A stretch of 64,000 bases of DNA from Amycolatopsis granulosa (GCF_011758745.1 NZ_JAANOV010000001.1:5270001-5334000); one strand, 5' to 3'. Counted from the first letter of the stretch, positions 10,887-19,344 are shown. The notes: generated from the letters alone by a model not told the origin. Numbers and translations: made by a program.

Positions 10887-12134
10887 TCAGTTCAGCTGGG
10901 CGAGGGCGGCGCAGGCGTCGGCGAAGGGCTGCAGCGGGGCGCGGAAGGAGCCGGCGCCGATCTGCCCGCCGCCCTTCCCGGCGATGCCGACGTCCAGGGC
11001 GGGGGTGACACCGGTGGCGACGACCTTCCGGACGTCGATCCCGGCGGGGGTGCCGCGGTACTCCAGGAACGGGATCTTGAAGACCTCGTGCTCACCGGCG
11101 GTGATCCGGTACATCTCCAGGTTGCGGCGCACCATCACCTCGGGTTTGCCCTGGTAGTTCTGCAGCGTGAACGCGGCCGCCTGGGCGAAGGCGCCGAGGC
11201 CGCAGACCTCGGTGATGAGGCTCTCGCCGCCCATGATCTCCATGTCGCCGAGGTCGTGCCCGGGGAAGAAGCGGGCGTGCTCGACCTCCGGCAACGGCCC
11301 GCGGAACCAGCGGGGGCCCAGCCCCGCCACGCGGATGCCGAACTCGGCGCAGGAGAACGCCATCGCGGTCACGACGGAGGAGCCCTCGGCGCCGTACATC
11401 CGGTCGGCCATCGCCTTGGCCGCCGCCATCGACGGTCGCAGGAAGAAGTAGTCGCCCGAGGTCAGGTAGCCCACGACCTCCCGGGCCAGGTCCGCGCCCA
11501 GGTCGAACAACGCGGGCAGGATCTCCTGCAGGAACAGCGCGGAGGCCGCGGTGTTGCGGCTGTGCAGCTCGTCGCCCTGCCGGAGGGCGCGGGCCATGAT
11601 GGGCCGCAGCGGGATGCCGCCGTCCAGCGAGCGGACGGCCGCGCCCAGCGCCGGGCCGATGACGCCCGCCAGGTATTCCAGGTTCTGCTGGACCGAGGCG
11701 TCGTACACGCCGTAGTTCAGCCGGGCGGGCGCGGCACCCTCGAACAGGGTGCAGTAGCCGCGGTTGCCCGATCCGGCGTCCTCGACGACGAGGACCGGCA
11801 TCGAGGCGGTCGTGACGCCGGCCAGCGAACCGACGGCCCCGAAGTCGTGGCACCCGGCGACGCGGACGGCCTCCCGGCTCAGCAACCGCTCGGCCTCGGC
11901 GGTGCTGCTCGCGAGGCCCTCGTGGAGCACGCCGCCGAGGATGGCGGTGCGCTGACCGCCGGTGTAGGCGTCCCAGTGCAGTGGTGGCCCGGAGGTGAGC
12001 ACGGTGTCCTTGGTCATGCCCGGGATCACCTCGATGGCGGGCCGGACGTCGACCAGGACGGGGTCGGCGTCGTAGAGCAGGCGCAGGGCGCGGGCGTTGG
12101 CCCGGTCCACCCGCTCGGACTGGTGTGCGGACAT
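10887..12134 (-). CDS. DUF1116 family protein (YlbE/AllG-like)
   Basis: 415 residues with the features I associate with DUF1116, including a GYCTLFEG-containing N-half and the GAGSFRAPLQPF C-terminus. In E. coli the DUF1116 protein (YlbE, renamed AllG) works with FdrA and YlbF in oxamate carbamoyltransferase of allantoin breakdown; neither of those partners is seen here, so the same reaction cannot be assumed. It is the first gene after a predicted LacI operator (12154-12163), with AGGAGAAAGG before the ATG, and leads the ligase-hydrolase-permease-regulator run. A carbamoyl- or ureido-nitrogen substrate is a reasonable guess. Confidence 0.75.
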   Translation of the reverse strand: MSAHQSERVDRANARALRLLYDADPVLVDVRPAIEVIPGMTKDTVLTSGPPLHWDAYTGGQRTAILGGVLHEGLASSTAEAERLLSREAVRVAGCHDFGAVGSLAGVTTASMPVLVVEDAGSGNRGYCTLFEGAAPARLNYGVYDASVQQNLEYLAGVIGPALGAAVRSLDGGIPLRPIMARALRQGDELHSRNTAASALFLQEILPALFDLGADLAREVVGYLTSGDYFFLRPSMAAAKAMADRMYGAEGSSVVTAMAFSCAEFGIRVAGLGPRWFRGPLPEVEHARFFPGHDLGDMEIMGGESLITEVCGLGAFAQAAAFTLQNYQGKPEVMVRRNLEMYRITAGEHEVFKIPFLEYRGTPAGIDVRKVVATGVTPALDVGIAGKGGGQIGAGSFRAPLQPFADACAALAQLN

Positions 12135-12153
12135 CGTTGTCCTTTCTCCTGGT

Positions 12154-12163
12154 AAAACGTTTT
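12154..12163. promoter_or_regulatory. Predicted LacI-family operator upstream of the DUF1116 operon
   Basis: Perfect palindrome AAAACGTTTT with a central CG, 20 bases before the DUF1116 start codon. The flanking sequence TTTTTGCAGCCGC is shared with the second site at 12876-12886. This is the classic shape of a LacI/PurR/CcpA-class operator in a region otherwise almost free of A/T runs. Confidence 0.7.
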
Positions 12164-12178
12164 TGCAGCCGCGGAAAA

Positions 12179-12196
12179 GGCCGCCTTCCGGCGGCC
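12179..12196 (-). terminator. Rho-independent terminator after the flavodoxin-like gene
   Basis: On the minus strand GGCCGCC-GGAA-GGCGGCC forms a perfect 7-bp stem and is followed by TTTTCC, starting five bases after the TGA at 12201-12203. It separates the reductase transcript from the DUF1116 operon, which then has its own promoter and operator just downstream. Confidence 0.7.
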
Positions 12197-12200
12197 CGGC

Positions 12201-12854
12201 TCAGTAGGTCTCGTCCGGCGGCGCGGGACTCCAGACCCGGTTGGACCGCTCGGTGTCCAGCCGGTAGTCGGTGACGTGGATGTCGAACAGCCGCCGGCCG
12301 AGGTCCGCGGCGGCCTCCAGCGGGCGCGCCGGGTCACGTTCGACCTCGCCGCGGCTGTTGCCGACGCCCACGACGACCCCGACGAGATCCTGGCGCAGGT
12401 ACCGGGTCAGTTCCTGGAACTGCGCCTCCAGTCCCAGCGTCGCGCCGCGGTAGCTCTCCTCGCAGGAGATCAGCACGGCGGCCCGCTTGTGCATCAACCC
12501 GGCGTTGGCCACCTCGGCGTGCGGGGAGCTGGCCGAGGTGTAGCAGAACAACCGGTCGAAAAAGTCCTTGAGCCTGCCGGTCATCCCGTACCAGTGCAGG
12601 GGAGTGGCGTAGATGATCGCGTCGGCGGGCAGGACGTGGTCGAGCAGGAGGCGTTCGTAGTCATCGTCCACACTGCACGAACCGTTGCTGAGCCGGCACT
12701 GCCGGCAGTCGCCGAGCGGGCGCTGCACGTAGTCGGTGAGGTGGACGAAGTCGAGTTCGTGCCCCGCCTCGCGCACCCCCTTTCCTGCTGCCTGTGCGAG
12801 TGCCCAGGAATTGCCGTCCCGGCGCGGACTCGAACTCAGTGCGACCACCTTCAC
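12201..12854 (-). CDS. Flavodoxin-like NAD(P)H-dependent FMN reductase
   Basis: 217 residues. It opens with MKVVALSSSPRRDGNSWALA, the phosphate-binding loop for FMN in the NADPH-dependent FMN reductase/flavodoxin group, and contains YATPLHWYGMTGRLKDFFDR, another flavin-site segment. A CRQCRLSNGSC cluster of cysteines around residue 50 is typical of iron-sulfur flavoprotein relatives, although the set seen here may not bind a cluster. It would reduce flavin or a small oxidised substrate in the cytoplasm. The GTG at 12854 has GAGGAG before it and a LacI-type palindrome beyond, so it belongs to the same regulon as the DUF1116 operon although transcribed separately. Confidence 0.8.
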   Translation of the reverse strand: MKVVALSSSPRRDGNSWALAQAAGKGVREAGHELDFVHLTDYVQRPLGDCRQCRLSNGSCSVDDDYERLLLDHVLPADAIIYATPLHWYGMTGRLKDFFDRLFCYTSASSPHAEVANAGLMHKRAAVLISCEESYRGATLGLEAQFQELTRYLRQDLVGVVVGVGNSRGEVERDPARPLEAAADLGRRLFDIHVTDYRLDTERSNRVWSPAPPDETY

Positions 12855-12873
12855 GGTGCTTCTCCTCGTTGTG

Positions 12874-12888
12874 GAAAACCGTTTTTGC
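12874..12888. promoter_or_regulatory. Predicted LacI-family operator upstream of the reductase gene
   Basis: GAAAACCGTTTTTGC, an AAAAC-C-GTTTT palindrome with an odd centre, 20 bases before the reductase GTG. It shares TTTTTGCAGCCGC with the operator at 12154-12163, and the distance to the start codon is the same, which supports a common regulator. Confidence 0.7.
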
Positions 12889-12947
12889 AGCCGCCAGTGT
12901 GTGGCCCCCCTCGCGCGGATGTCAAGGGGCGGACAGGGTCCGTCGCG

Positions 12948-14028
12948 CTACCGCGCCGTGCCGAGTTCGGCCAGCATCCCGCCGATCCACGCCACGAACC
13001 GCCTGCCGGGCTCGGTCAGATGGCCGGGGTGCTGCTGGACCGCCTCGCGGAGCCAGCCCGCCCTGGTGCGGCACTGCGCTGCGCGTGCGGCGGCGTTCTC
13101 CCAGTCCGGGACCTCGGCCGCGGCCCTGCCCAGGAACACGGCGAGCGCGAGGTAGCCGTGCATCGCGGCGAGGACGCGGTCGACCGGCCAGTCGCCGCCG
13201 CGCGGGTCGTCCTCGTGCCACACCGGGGTGATCCGGGGGGAGCGCTCCGGCGGGAACCCGGACCGGAACAGCGGATGGACGTAGTCGAGATCGAGGAACT
13301 TCAGGTGGCAGGCTTCCTGGCACAGGGCTTCGGCCACGGCCTGCTCGCCGGAGAGCACGTCCGGCGACAGGACGAGCACGCCCGGCAGGCCGGGCACCGT
13401 GAACGAGGTGAACCGGTGGTCCGCCTCGAACGAGCCGAGCACGACCATGAAGTTGTGCGACAACGCACTCGTCGCGAGCGCCGGCGCGACCCGGACCGCG
13501 AGACGCGCGCTGCGGGCCAGCGTGCCGGCCTGCTCCGGGGTGGCGGCGTGGATCCGGAACCGGGGAACCCGCTTGTGCACCTCCTCGGTGAACCGGCGCG
13601 CGGGCAGCGCGCCCGCGCCCTCCCCGGTCCAGACGTACCCGAAGCCGCGCCCCAGGGGGGATGCCGCGCTCGTCGGCGTCGAGCAGCGTCCGGTTCCCCG
13701 CCACGGCGGCCGAGGCCGCGGCGGTCAGCAGCTCGTCCAGCGTCGCCGGGTCGACGGTGTCCAGGCCCATCATGATCCGGCACGCACCGTCCTCGATGGT
13801 GCGCCGCACCAAGGAGTCGCGGAAGACCGTGCCGCGGGACTCCCAGTTCATCGTGTCGAGCCGGTCCAGCAGGGTCTTCGCGGCGACGGACTCCCGAGCC
13901 AGCAGGGTCAGCAGGTCGAGGTAGACCGCCGCGACCCCGTCGGCGAGGTACCGGTACCGCCCGAACGGCACGCCGTCGGCCAGCGTCGCCTCGACCCGGC
14001 CCGCCCCGTCCAGTGCCTCGGCAGACAT
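12948..14028 (-). pseudogene. HExxH-motif peptide-modification protein, frameshifted
   Basis: Two reading frames that join into one protein of about 360 residues. From the ATG at 14028 the frame encodes residues 1-123 or so (ADGVAAVYLDLLTLLARES, RRTIEDGACRIM, LDADERGIP). It then becomes unconvincing, while another frame continues from LGRGFGYVWTGEG to the stop at 12948. The shift falls in a run of six C on the coding strand (GGGGGG near 13663-13668); removing one C restores the frame, and the total length is 3n+1. The metal-site region reads ALCQEACHLKFLDLDYVH, matching the HExxH-(K)L segment of aKG-HExxH-type peptide modifiers but with Gln for the first His. It could be a true pseudogene or a sequencing error in the homopolymer. 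Confidence 0.6.
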
Positions 14029-14349
14029 CGTGGCGGCCCCCTCACGAGTGCGTGGCGAAGCGCGGGCGGACGAATTCCGCCGGCTCTTCGGCGTGGTCGG
14101 TCATCCCTGTCCTCGCGATCGGCGCGATGTGGTCGGCTGTGCCGGAGCGACTTCTCAGCGTACGGCGGCCGATGCTCGAACGGAACCGCTCGCCCGCGTG
14201 GCGGGGGATGCCGGGCGGAACGGCGCGCTGACCCTTCGCGAGGTGCTGGGGTGAGCCCGTCCCGGGTGCGGCCGGGAGGCCGGATGCGATGTTTCAACCC
14301 CCGGCCGAGGGGTAGGCGGGTGCAGCTGGATCATGCGGAAGGAGCCGGG
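14029..14349. other. Intergenic region upstream of the molybdopterin oxidoreductase
   Basis: 321 bases between divergent genes, with no convincing reading frame. A C/G-rich inverted repeat (CCCCCGGCC GAGGGG) lies near 14298-14312. The Shine-Dalgarno GGAAGGAG at 14337-14344 sets the downstream GTG. Nothing else stands out. Confidence 0.4.
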
Positions 14350-16683
14350 GTGGGACGAGACGCCGTGGCCGATCCGTGGGGCCCCCGGACGCCGTACGGG
14401 CCGGGGGAGCGGTGGCCGGTGCGGGTGGACGTGCAGCTGGCGGACGGCCTGACCGAGGACGACGTCGACCGGTGGGTGCCCACCGCCGCGGTCCTGCACT
14501 CCAACGGCGACGGCCTGGAGCTGGCCGTGCGGGACGGCCGGATCGCAGGCGTCCGCGGGCGCGCAGGCGACCGCGTCAACCACGGGCGCGTGGACGTCAA
14601 GGACCTGTTCGGCTGGCAGGCGAACAACGCATCCGACCGCCTCGGCACCCCGCTCGTCCGCCGGGACGGGCGGCTGGCCGAGGCGAGCTGGGACGAGGCG
14701 ATGTCGCTGATCGTCGAGCGGACCCGGGCGGTGCTGGACGAGCAGGGGCCGAGCGGCGTCGGCTTCTACACCAGCGGCCAGCTGTTCTGCGAGGAGTACT
14801 ACACGCTGGCCGCGATCGCGCACGGCGCCATCGGCACCAACCACCTGGACGGCAACACCCGCCTGTGCACGGCGACCGCCGCGGCCGCGCTCAAGGAGTC
14901 CTTCGGCTGCGACGGGCAGCCCGGCTCCTACACCGATGTCGATCACGCCGACGTCATCGCGTTGTTCGGGCACAACGTGGCGGAAACCCAGAGCGTGCTG
15001 TGGATGCGCATCCTGGACCGGCTGGCCGGGCCGAACCCGCCGTCCCTGCTGTGCGTCGACCCGCGGGAAACCCCGGTGGCGCGGGCGTCGGCGATCCACC
15101 TCGCGCCGCTGCCCGGCACGAACGTCGCGCTGATGAACGCGCTGCTGCACGAGATCATTGCCCACGACTGGGTCGACCACGACTGGGTCCGGCGGCACAC
15201 CGTCGGCTACGACGAGCTCGCCGCCGCAGTGCAGGACTACCCGCCGGAACGGGCCGCCGACATCTGCGGCGTCCCCGCCGAGCGCATCCGGCTGGCCGCC
15301 GGGCTCCTCGGCCGCGCGGAACGGCTGCTGTGCACCGTCCTGCAGGGTTTCTACCAGTCCCACCAGGCCACCGCGGCGGCCGTGCAGGTCAACAACATCA
15401 ACCTGCTGCGCGGCATGCTCGGTCGGCGGGGCTGCGGGGTGCTGCAGATGAACGGGCAGCCCACGGCCGAGAACACCCGCGAATGCGGCGCGGACGGTGA
15501 CCTGACCGGGTTCCGCAACTGGACCAACGACGCGCACGTGGCCGAGCTGGCCGGGCTGTGGAACCTCGACTCGCTGCAGATCCCGCACTACACCCCGCCG
15601 ACGCACGCGATGCAGATCTTCCGGTACGCGGAGAACGGGAGCCTGCGCCTGCTGTGGATCTCGGCCACCAACCCGGCGGTGTCCCTGCCCGAGCTGCGCC
15701 GGATCCGCTCGATCCTGTCCCAGGACCGGCTGTTCGTGGTGGTGCAGGACGCCTTCCGCACCGAGACCGCGGAACTGGCCGACGTGGTGCTGCCCGCCGC
15801 GATGTGGGGCGAGAAGACCGGGGTGTTCACCAACGCCGACCGCACGGTGCACCTGTCGGACAAGGCCGTGGACCCGCCCGGCCAGGCGCGCGCCGACCTC
15901 GACATCTGGCTCGACTTCGCGCGCCGCATGGACTTCCGCGACGCCGACGGGGAGCCGTTCCCGTCCTGGCACGACCCGGAATCGGCGTTCGAGGCGTGGA
16001 AACGCGCGAGCGCCGGCCGGCCGTGCGACTACACCGGACTGACCTACGCGAAACTGCGTGACCGCGGTATCCAGTGGCCGTGCACGGCCGAGCACCCGGA
16101 GGGCACCGAGCGGCTCTACGCCGACGGGAAGTTCTTCGCCCACCCCGACTACTGCGAGACCTACGGCCGCGACCTGATCACCGGGGCGCCGGCCGAAGCC
16201 GCCGAGTACCGGGCCGCGAACCCGGACGGCAAGGCGATGCTCAAGGTGGCCGAATACCTGCCGCCGCACGAGGAACCGTCGCCGGAGTTCCCGTTCGCGC
16301 TGATCACCGGGCGCACCATCTACCAGTTCCACACCCGCACCAAGACCGCTCGCACGCCCGAGCTGCGCGACGCGGCGCCGGAGGTGTGGGTGCAGGTGTC
16401 CGAATCGGACGCCCGCGCACACGAACTGTCCGAAGGGGACTTCGCCGACATCCGCACCCCGCGCGGCACCGTCCGGGCCAGGGTGCGGACCGGCGGTATC
16501 CGGGAGGGCGTGTTGTTCCTGCCGTTCCACTACGGCTACTGGGACACCGGCGACCCCACCGGGGATGACGGTCACCGTGCCGCCAACGAGCTCACCGTCA
16601 CCGACTGGGACCCGGTGTCCAAACAACCGCTGTTCAAAACCGCGGCGGCGGCGCTCGCCCGGTCTTCCGGAGGTGCGGGATGA
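14350..16683 (+). CDS. Molybdopterin oxidoreductase lacking the N-terminal Fe-S cysteines
   Basis: 777 residues of the DMSO-reductase superfamily, closest in style to formate dehydrogenase/assimilatory nitrate reductase catalytic chains. The Mo-ligand region is normal (GNTRLCTATAAAALKESFG), as are ENTRECGADGD, LPAAMWGEKTGVFTNADRTV and the C-terminal molydopterin-dinucleotide-binding domain (ITGRTIYQFHTRTKT). The N-terminal segment that normally holds three cluster cysteines reads TAAVLHSNGDG (about residues 45-55), with Ala47, His50 and Asp54 in their places, and the fourth position is Asp82 (GRVDVKDLFGWQ). A [4Fe-4S] cluster is therefore unlikely. The GTG at 14350 follows GGAAGGAG by 5 bases. 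The reaction is unknown. Confidence 0.82.
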   Translation: MGRDAVADPWGPRTPYGPGERWPVRVDVQLADGLTEDDVDRWVPTAAVLHSNGDGLELAVRDGRIAGVRGRAGDRVNHGRVDVKDLFGWQANNASDRLGTPLVRRDGRLAEASWDEAMSLIVERTRAVLDEQGPSGVGFYTSGQLFCEEYYTLAAIAHGAIGTNHLDGNTRLCTATAAAALKESFGCDGQPGSYTDVDHADVIALFGHNVAETQSVLWMRILDRLAGPNPPSLLCVDPRETPVARASAIHLAPLPGTNVALMNALLHEIIAHDWVDHDWVRRHTVGYDELAAAVQDYPPERAADICGVPAERIRLAAGLLGRAERLLCTVLQGFYQSHQATAAAVQVNNINLLRGMLGRRGCGVLQMNGQPTAENTRECGADGDLTGFRNWTNDAHVAELAGLWNLDSLQIPHYTPPTHAMQIFRYAENGSLRLLWISATNPAVSLPELRRIRSILSQDRLFVVVQDAFRTETAELADVVLPAAMWGEKTGVFTNADRTVHLSDKAVDPPGQARADLDIWLDFARRMDFRDADGEPFPSWHDPESAFEAWKRASAGRPCDYTGLTYAKLRDRGIQWPCTAEHPEGTERLYADGKFFAHPDYCETYGRDLITGAPAEAAEYRAANPDGKAMLKVAEYLPPHEEPSPEFPFALITGRTIYQFHTRTKTARTPELRDAAPEVWVQVSESDARAHELSEGDFADIRTPRGTVRARVRTGGIREGVLFLPFHYGYWDTGDPTGDDGHRAANELTVTDWDPVSKQPLFKTAAAALARSSGGAG

Positions 16684-17162
16684 AGGTCGGTCTCGCGCTC
16701 CGTGAGCTGCACCGCGCGGAGACGGCGCTGGCGCGCGACCTGCTCAAGACCGCCGACCGGCACCGTGACGAGCCGGAGATCCACCACGTCGCCGGTGATC
16801 TGGCCCGCTGGTCCCGCGACCACGTGCGGGCGCTCGCCGAGGCGGGCCGGTCCTACGACCTCAACCTGGGCACCGGGGTGCCGCGGTCGTCGGGCCCGCT
16901 GGCGCCGGTGCGCGCCGCCGTGAGCGAGCTGCTGGCCAGCCGGCCCGAGCCCGGGCTGCTCCTGCTGGCCGACCTGCGCCGCCTGCACCGCGCGTGCGCG
17001 GGCGTGTCACTGGACTGGGAGCTGCTCGGCCAGAGCGCCCAGGCCGTCAAGGACGGCGACCTGCTGGAGCTGACGGCCCGCTGCCACCCGCAGACGCTGC
17101 GGCAGCTCAAGTGGACCAACGCGATGCTCAAGCAGCTGTCCCCGCAGATTCTGGCGAGCTGA
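16680..17162 (+). CDS. Helical protein coupled to the molybdopterin oxidoreductase (function unknown)
   Basis: 160 residues with no family I can name. The sequence is almost entirely amphipathic helix (LALRELHRAETALARDLLKTADRH; HHVAGDLARWSRDHVRALAEAG; LLLLADLRRLHRACAGVSLDWELLGQ) and rich in histidine, like a four-helix bundle. No signal peptide or membrane segment. Its ATG overlaps the oxidoreductase stop (ATGA), so the two are made together. It may be an accessory or electron-transfer partner, or a maturation factor; no cofactor motif is evident. Confidence 0.7.
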   Translation: MKVGLALRELHRAETALARDLLKTADRHRDEPEIHHVAGDLARWSRDHVRALAEAGRSYDLNLGTGVPRSSGPLAPVRAAVSELLASRPEPGLLLLADLRRLHRACAGVSLDWELLGQSAQAVKDGDLLELTARCHPQTLRQLKWTNAMLKQLSPQILAS

Positions 17163-17174
17163 CGGCGGGCAGGG

Positions 17175-17522
17175 TCAGCGGTTGCGCGACGCCGACGACC
17201 GGGTGCCCTCGTGCGTGCGGCCCGCCCGCCACACCACCATGATCTCCGACAGCAGCTCCAGCGGTTTCGCCGGCACCGTCTTGGGCAGCGAACCGGCGAA
17301 CCGGAGCGGGTTCTTGCGCAGCCGGCGCAGCATCCGCTTCGGTTTGCTCGCCACCCGGCGGCGCAGATCCGCCAGGTAGTCCGCGCGCACGTCCCGTTCC
17401 AGCGTCTTGCCGCACGCCGTGCAGGTGACCTGGACCAGCAGCCGGCCGGCGTAGACCACGTCGTGCGGGGTGTCGGTGCCGCAACGGGCACAGGTCAGTT
17501 CGGTGTGCTGGACGGTGCTCAT
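17175..17522 (-). CDS. Small zinc-ribbon protein (function unknown)
   Basis: 115 residues. Two CxxC pairs, CARC at about 11-14 and CTAC at about 34-37, form a probable zinc ribbon. They are followed by a basic helical stretch (YLADLRRRVASKPKRMLRRLRK) and an LPKTVPAKPLELLSEIMVVW segment. It starts 11 bases after the cytidylyltransferase stop on the same strand, so it is probably the last gene of that transcript. The basic middle could bind nucleic acid or membrane phosphates. I do not recognise a characterised relative. Confidence 0.65.
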   Translation of the reverse strand: MSTVQHTELTCARCGTDTPHDVVYAGRLLVQVTCTACGKTLERDVRADYLADLRRRVASKPKRMLRRLRKNPLRFAGSLPKTVPAKPLELLSEIMVVWRAGRTHEGTRSSASRNR

Positions 17523-17533
17523 GCCTGCTCGCC

Positions 17534-18262
17534 TCATCTCCGGTAGTTCGCCGAGGCCAGTACCTGTTCCGCGATCACCAGGTCGTGCGCGTAGGTGACC
17601 TTGATGTTCTCCGGCTCGCCCGCGACCCACTCGATCGGCAGCGGGGAGTAACGCTCCATCACCGAGGAGGTGTCGGTGCCGTCGAACCCGTGCCGCGCCG
17701 CTTCCTCGTACGCGTCGAGCAGCGGGCGGGCGTGGAACGCCTGCGGGGTCTGCGCCCGGATCGCGGTGCCCCCCGGCAGTTTCGCCAGCCCGCCGGGGAC
17801 GGCCGCCATGATGTCGTCCGCCGCCAGGCCGGGCACCGCGCCGCCGTGGCGCCGGGCCGCCTGCAGTACCCCGGCGATCAGCTCGCGGCTGGCCAGCGGG
17901 CGGGCCCCGTCGTGCAGCAGCACGGTGTCCACGGCCCCGCTGCCGATGCGGTCCGCCAGGTGCCGCAGTGCCTTCAGCTCGGACTCCTGCCGGGTCCGGC
18001 CGCCGTGCACCACCTCGACGGGCGCGCCGTCGAACTCGCGTTCCAGCACCCACTCGACCAGGTCGTGGTCCTGCGGGCGGGTGACCAGGACCAGCGTCCC
18101 GATGCCCGGCACGCGCGCGAACGCCTCCAGTGACCACGACACCAGCCGCCGCCCGGCCAGGGGCAGGTAGACCTTGTTCACGTCGGCCCCGACCCGCGTG
18201 CCGGACCCGCTCGCGAGCACGACCGCCGCCGCGTGGGGACGCTTCGCCATACCGGTGATCAT
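17534..18262 (-). CDS. IspD/TarI-like cytidylyltransferase
   Basis: 242 residues. The CTP-binding opening AAVVLASGSGTRVGADVNK and later LLHDGARPL, QTPQAFHARP and ENIKVTYAHDLVIAEQ segments are those of 2-C-methyl-D-erythritol 4-phosphate or D-ribitol 5-phosphate cytidylyltransferases, which convert a polyol phosphate plus CTP into a CDP-polyol. The start at 18262 overlaps the E2 stop (ATGA); an ATG 4 codons later is possible. It is not beside ispF or other isoprenoid genes. It closes a SorC-type regulated polyol operon, so its substrate is more likely a phosphopolyol made by the PTS than the housekeeping MEP intermediate. That is inference. Confidence 0.8.
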   Translation of the reverse strand: MITGMAKRPHAAAVVLASGSGTRVGADVNKVYLPLAGRRLVSWSLEAFARVPGIGTLVLVTRPQDHDLVEWVLEREFDGAPVEVVHGGRTRQESELKALRHLADRIGSGAVDTVLLHDGARPLASRELIAGVLQAARRHGGAVPGLAADDIMAAVPGGLAKLPGGTAIRAQTPQAFHARPLLDAYEEAARHGFDGTDTSSVMERYSPLPIEWVAGEPENIKVTYAHDLVIAEQVLASANYRR

Positions 18263-19344
18263 AACGACAGGAACTCCTGGACCGAGTCCAGCAACCGGGC
18301 GGCGTCCGCGCCGTCGGCGACCCGGTGGTCCACGGTGAGCCCGGCCGTGCAGCGCAGGGCCACGCCGATGCCGCCGGGCACCGGCACCACCCGCTCCTGC
18401 ACCCGCCCCACCGCCAGTGCGGTGGCCTGCGGCGGGCTGAGCAGCGCGTGGAACGCGTCGACGCCGAGCCCGCCCAGGTTGGACAGGGTGGTGGTGCCGC
18501 CGGAGAGCTCGGCGAGGGTGAGCTTCCCGGCCCGCGCCCGGCCGGCCACGTCGCGCACCCGCGCGGCCAGCGCGTCCGGGTCGTCGAGGTCCGGATCGGA
18601 CAGGACCGGGGCCAGCAGGCCGCGGCCGGTGTCCACGGCGAGCGCGACGCCGACGTGCTCGTGCCGCCGCACCTCGCCGCCGGCCCATTCGGCGTTGAGC
18701 CCGGGGTGCCGCCGCAGGGCCTGGGCGAGAGCCCGCACGAACACCGTCGTCCAGTTCCGGCCGGCCCCGGTCAGCTCGAGGTCGCGGTACACCACGAACT
18801 GCGGCACCTGCGCGCTGGCGGTCATGCGCCGGGCGATCGCGGCGCGCGGGCTGCGGCGCGGCCTGGTCGCCGGCGACGGCAGGTCCGACAGGCGGATGGT
18901 GGCCGCCGGGCCGGTCGGGGTGATCGTGGCCAGGTCGATCCCGCGTTCGGCGGCCGCCCGGCGGGCCGCCGGGACCGCCGCGACCCACGCCGGCCGCTCG
19001 GCGGGCCCGGGTTCCGGCTCGCGTGCGGGTTCGGCTGCGGGTACCGGGGCGGGTTCGGGTTGTGGGGTGGGCGCGTCGAAGAGCCCCGCCAGGAGGTCGT
19101 CGGCCGCGGTGGCGAGGTAGGCGATCGGTTCGCCGACCGCGACCACGTCCTCCGGGTGCGCGACGATCCGGGTGAGGGTCCCGTCGGCGGTCGCCTCGAC
19201 CTCCATGTCGACCTTGTCGGTGGTCACCTCGCACACCACCTCACCGGCGCGCACCTCGTCGCCCTCGGCCTTGTGCCAGGTGACCAGCGTGCCCTCGGTC
19301 ATGGTCATCGACATCTTCGGCATGACCAGCGGCGCTTCCTTCAT
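18259..19344 (-). CDS. Dihydrolipoamide acyltransferase (E2) of a TPP-dependent dehydrogenase complex
   Basis: 361 residues: a lipoyl domain at about 1-75 with lysine in TTDKVDMEVE, a Pro/Glu/Ala-rich linker at about 88-115, a peripheral subunit-binding domain ([15 protein letters not shown]), and a small catalytic domain ending in LTVDHRVADGADAARLL, where the His and Asp of the HxxxDG motif are present. It passes the acyl group made by E1 to coenzyme A. The ATG at 19344 is preceded by GGAGG and overlaps the E1 beta stop. No E3 (dihydrolipoamide dehydrogenase) gene is nearby, so a shared E3 is presumably used. Confidence 0.88.
   Translation of the reverse strand: MKEAPLVMPKMSMTMTEGTLVTWHKAEGDEVRAGEVVCEVTTDKVDMEVEATADGTLTRIVAHPEDVVAVGEPIAYLATAADDLLAGLFDAPTPQPEPAPVPAAEPAREPEPGPAERPAWVAAVPAARRAAAERGIDLATITPTGPAATIRLSDLPSPATRPRRSPRAAIARRMTASAQVPQFVVYRDLELTGAGRNWTTVFVRALAQALRRHPGLNAEWAGGEVRRHEHVGVALAVDTGRGLLAPVLSDPDLDDPDALAARVRDVAGRARAGKLTLAELSGGTTTLSNLGGLGVDAFHALLSPPQATALAVGRVQERVVPVPGGIGVALRCTAGLTVDHRVADGADAARLLDSVQEFLSL

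Noticed and set aside
14285..14310. CRISPR-like GTTTCAACCCCC word
   Set aside because: A single copy with no repeats or spacers.
17534..18262. Reading the IspD-like gene as the housekeeping ispD
   Set aside because: Not excluded, but no ispF or carD neighbour is present and it is the end of a polyol operon with ATGA coupling.
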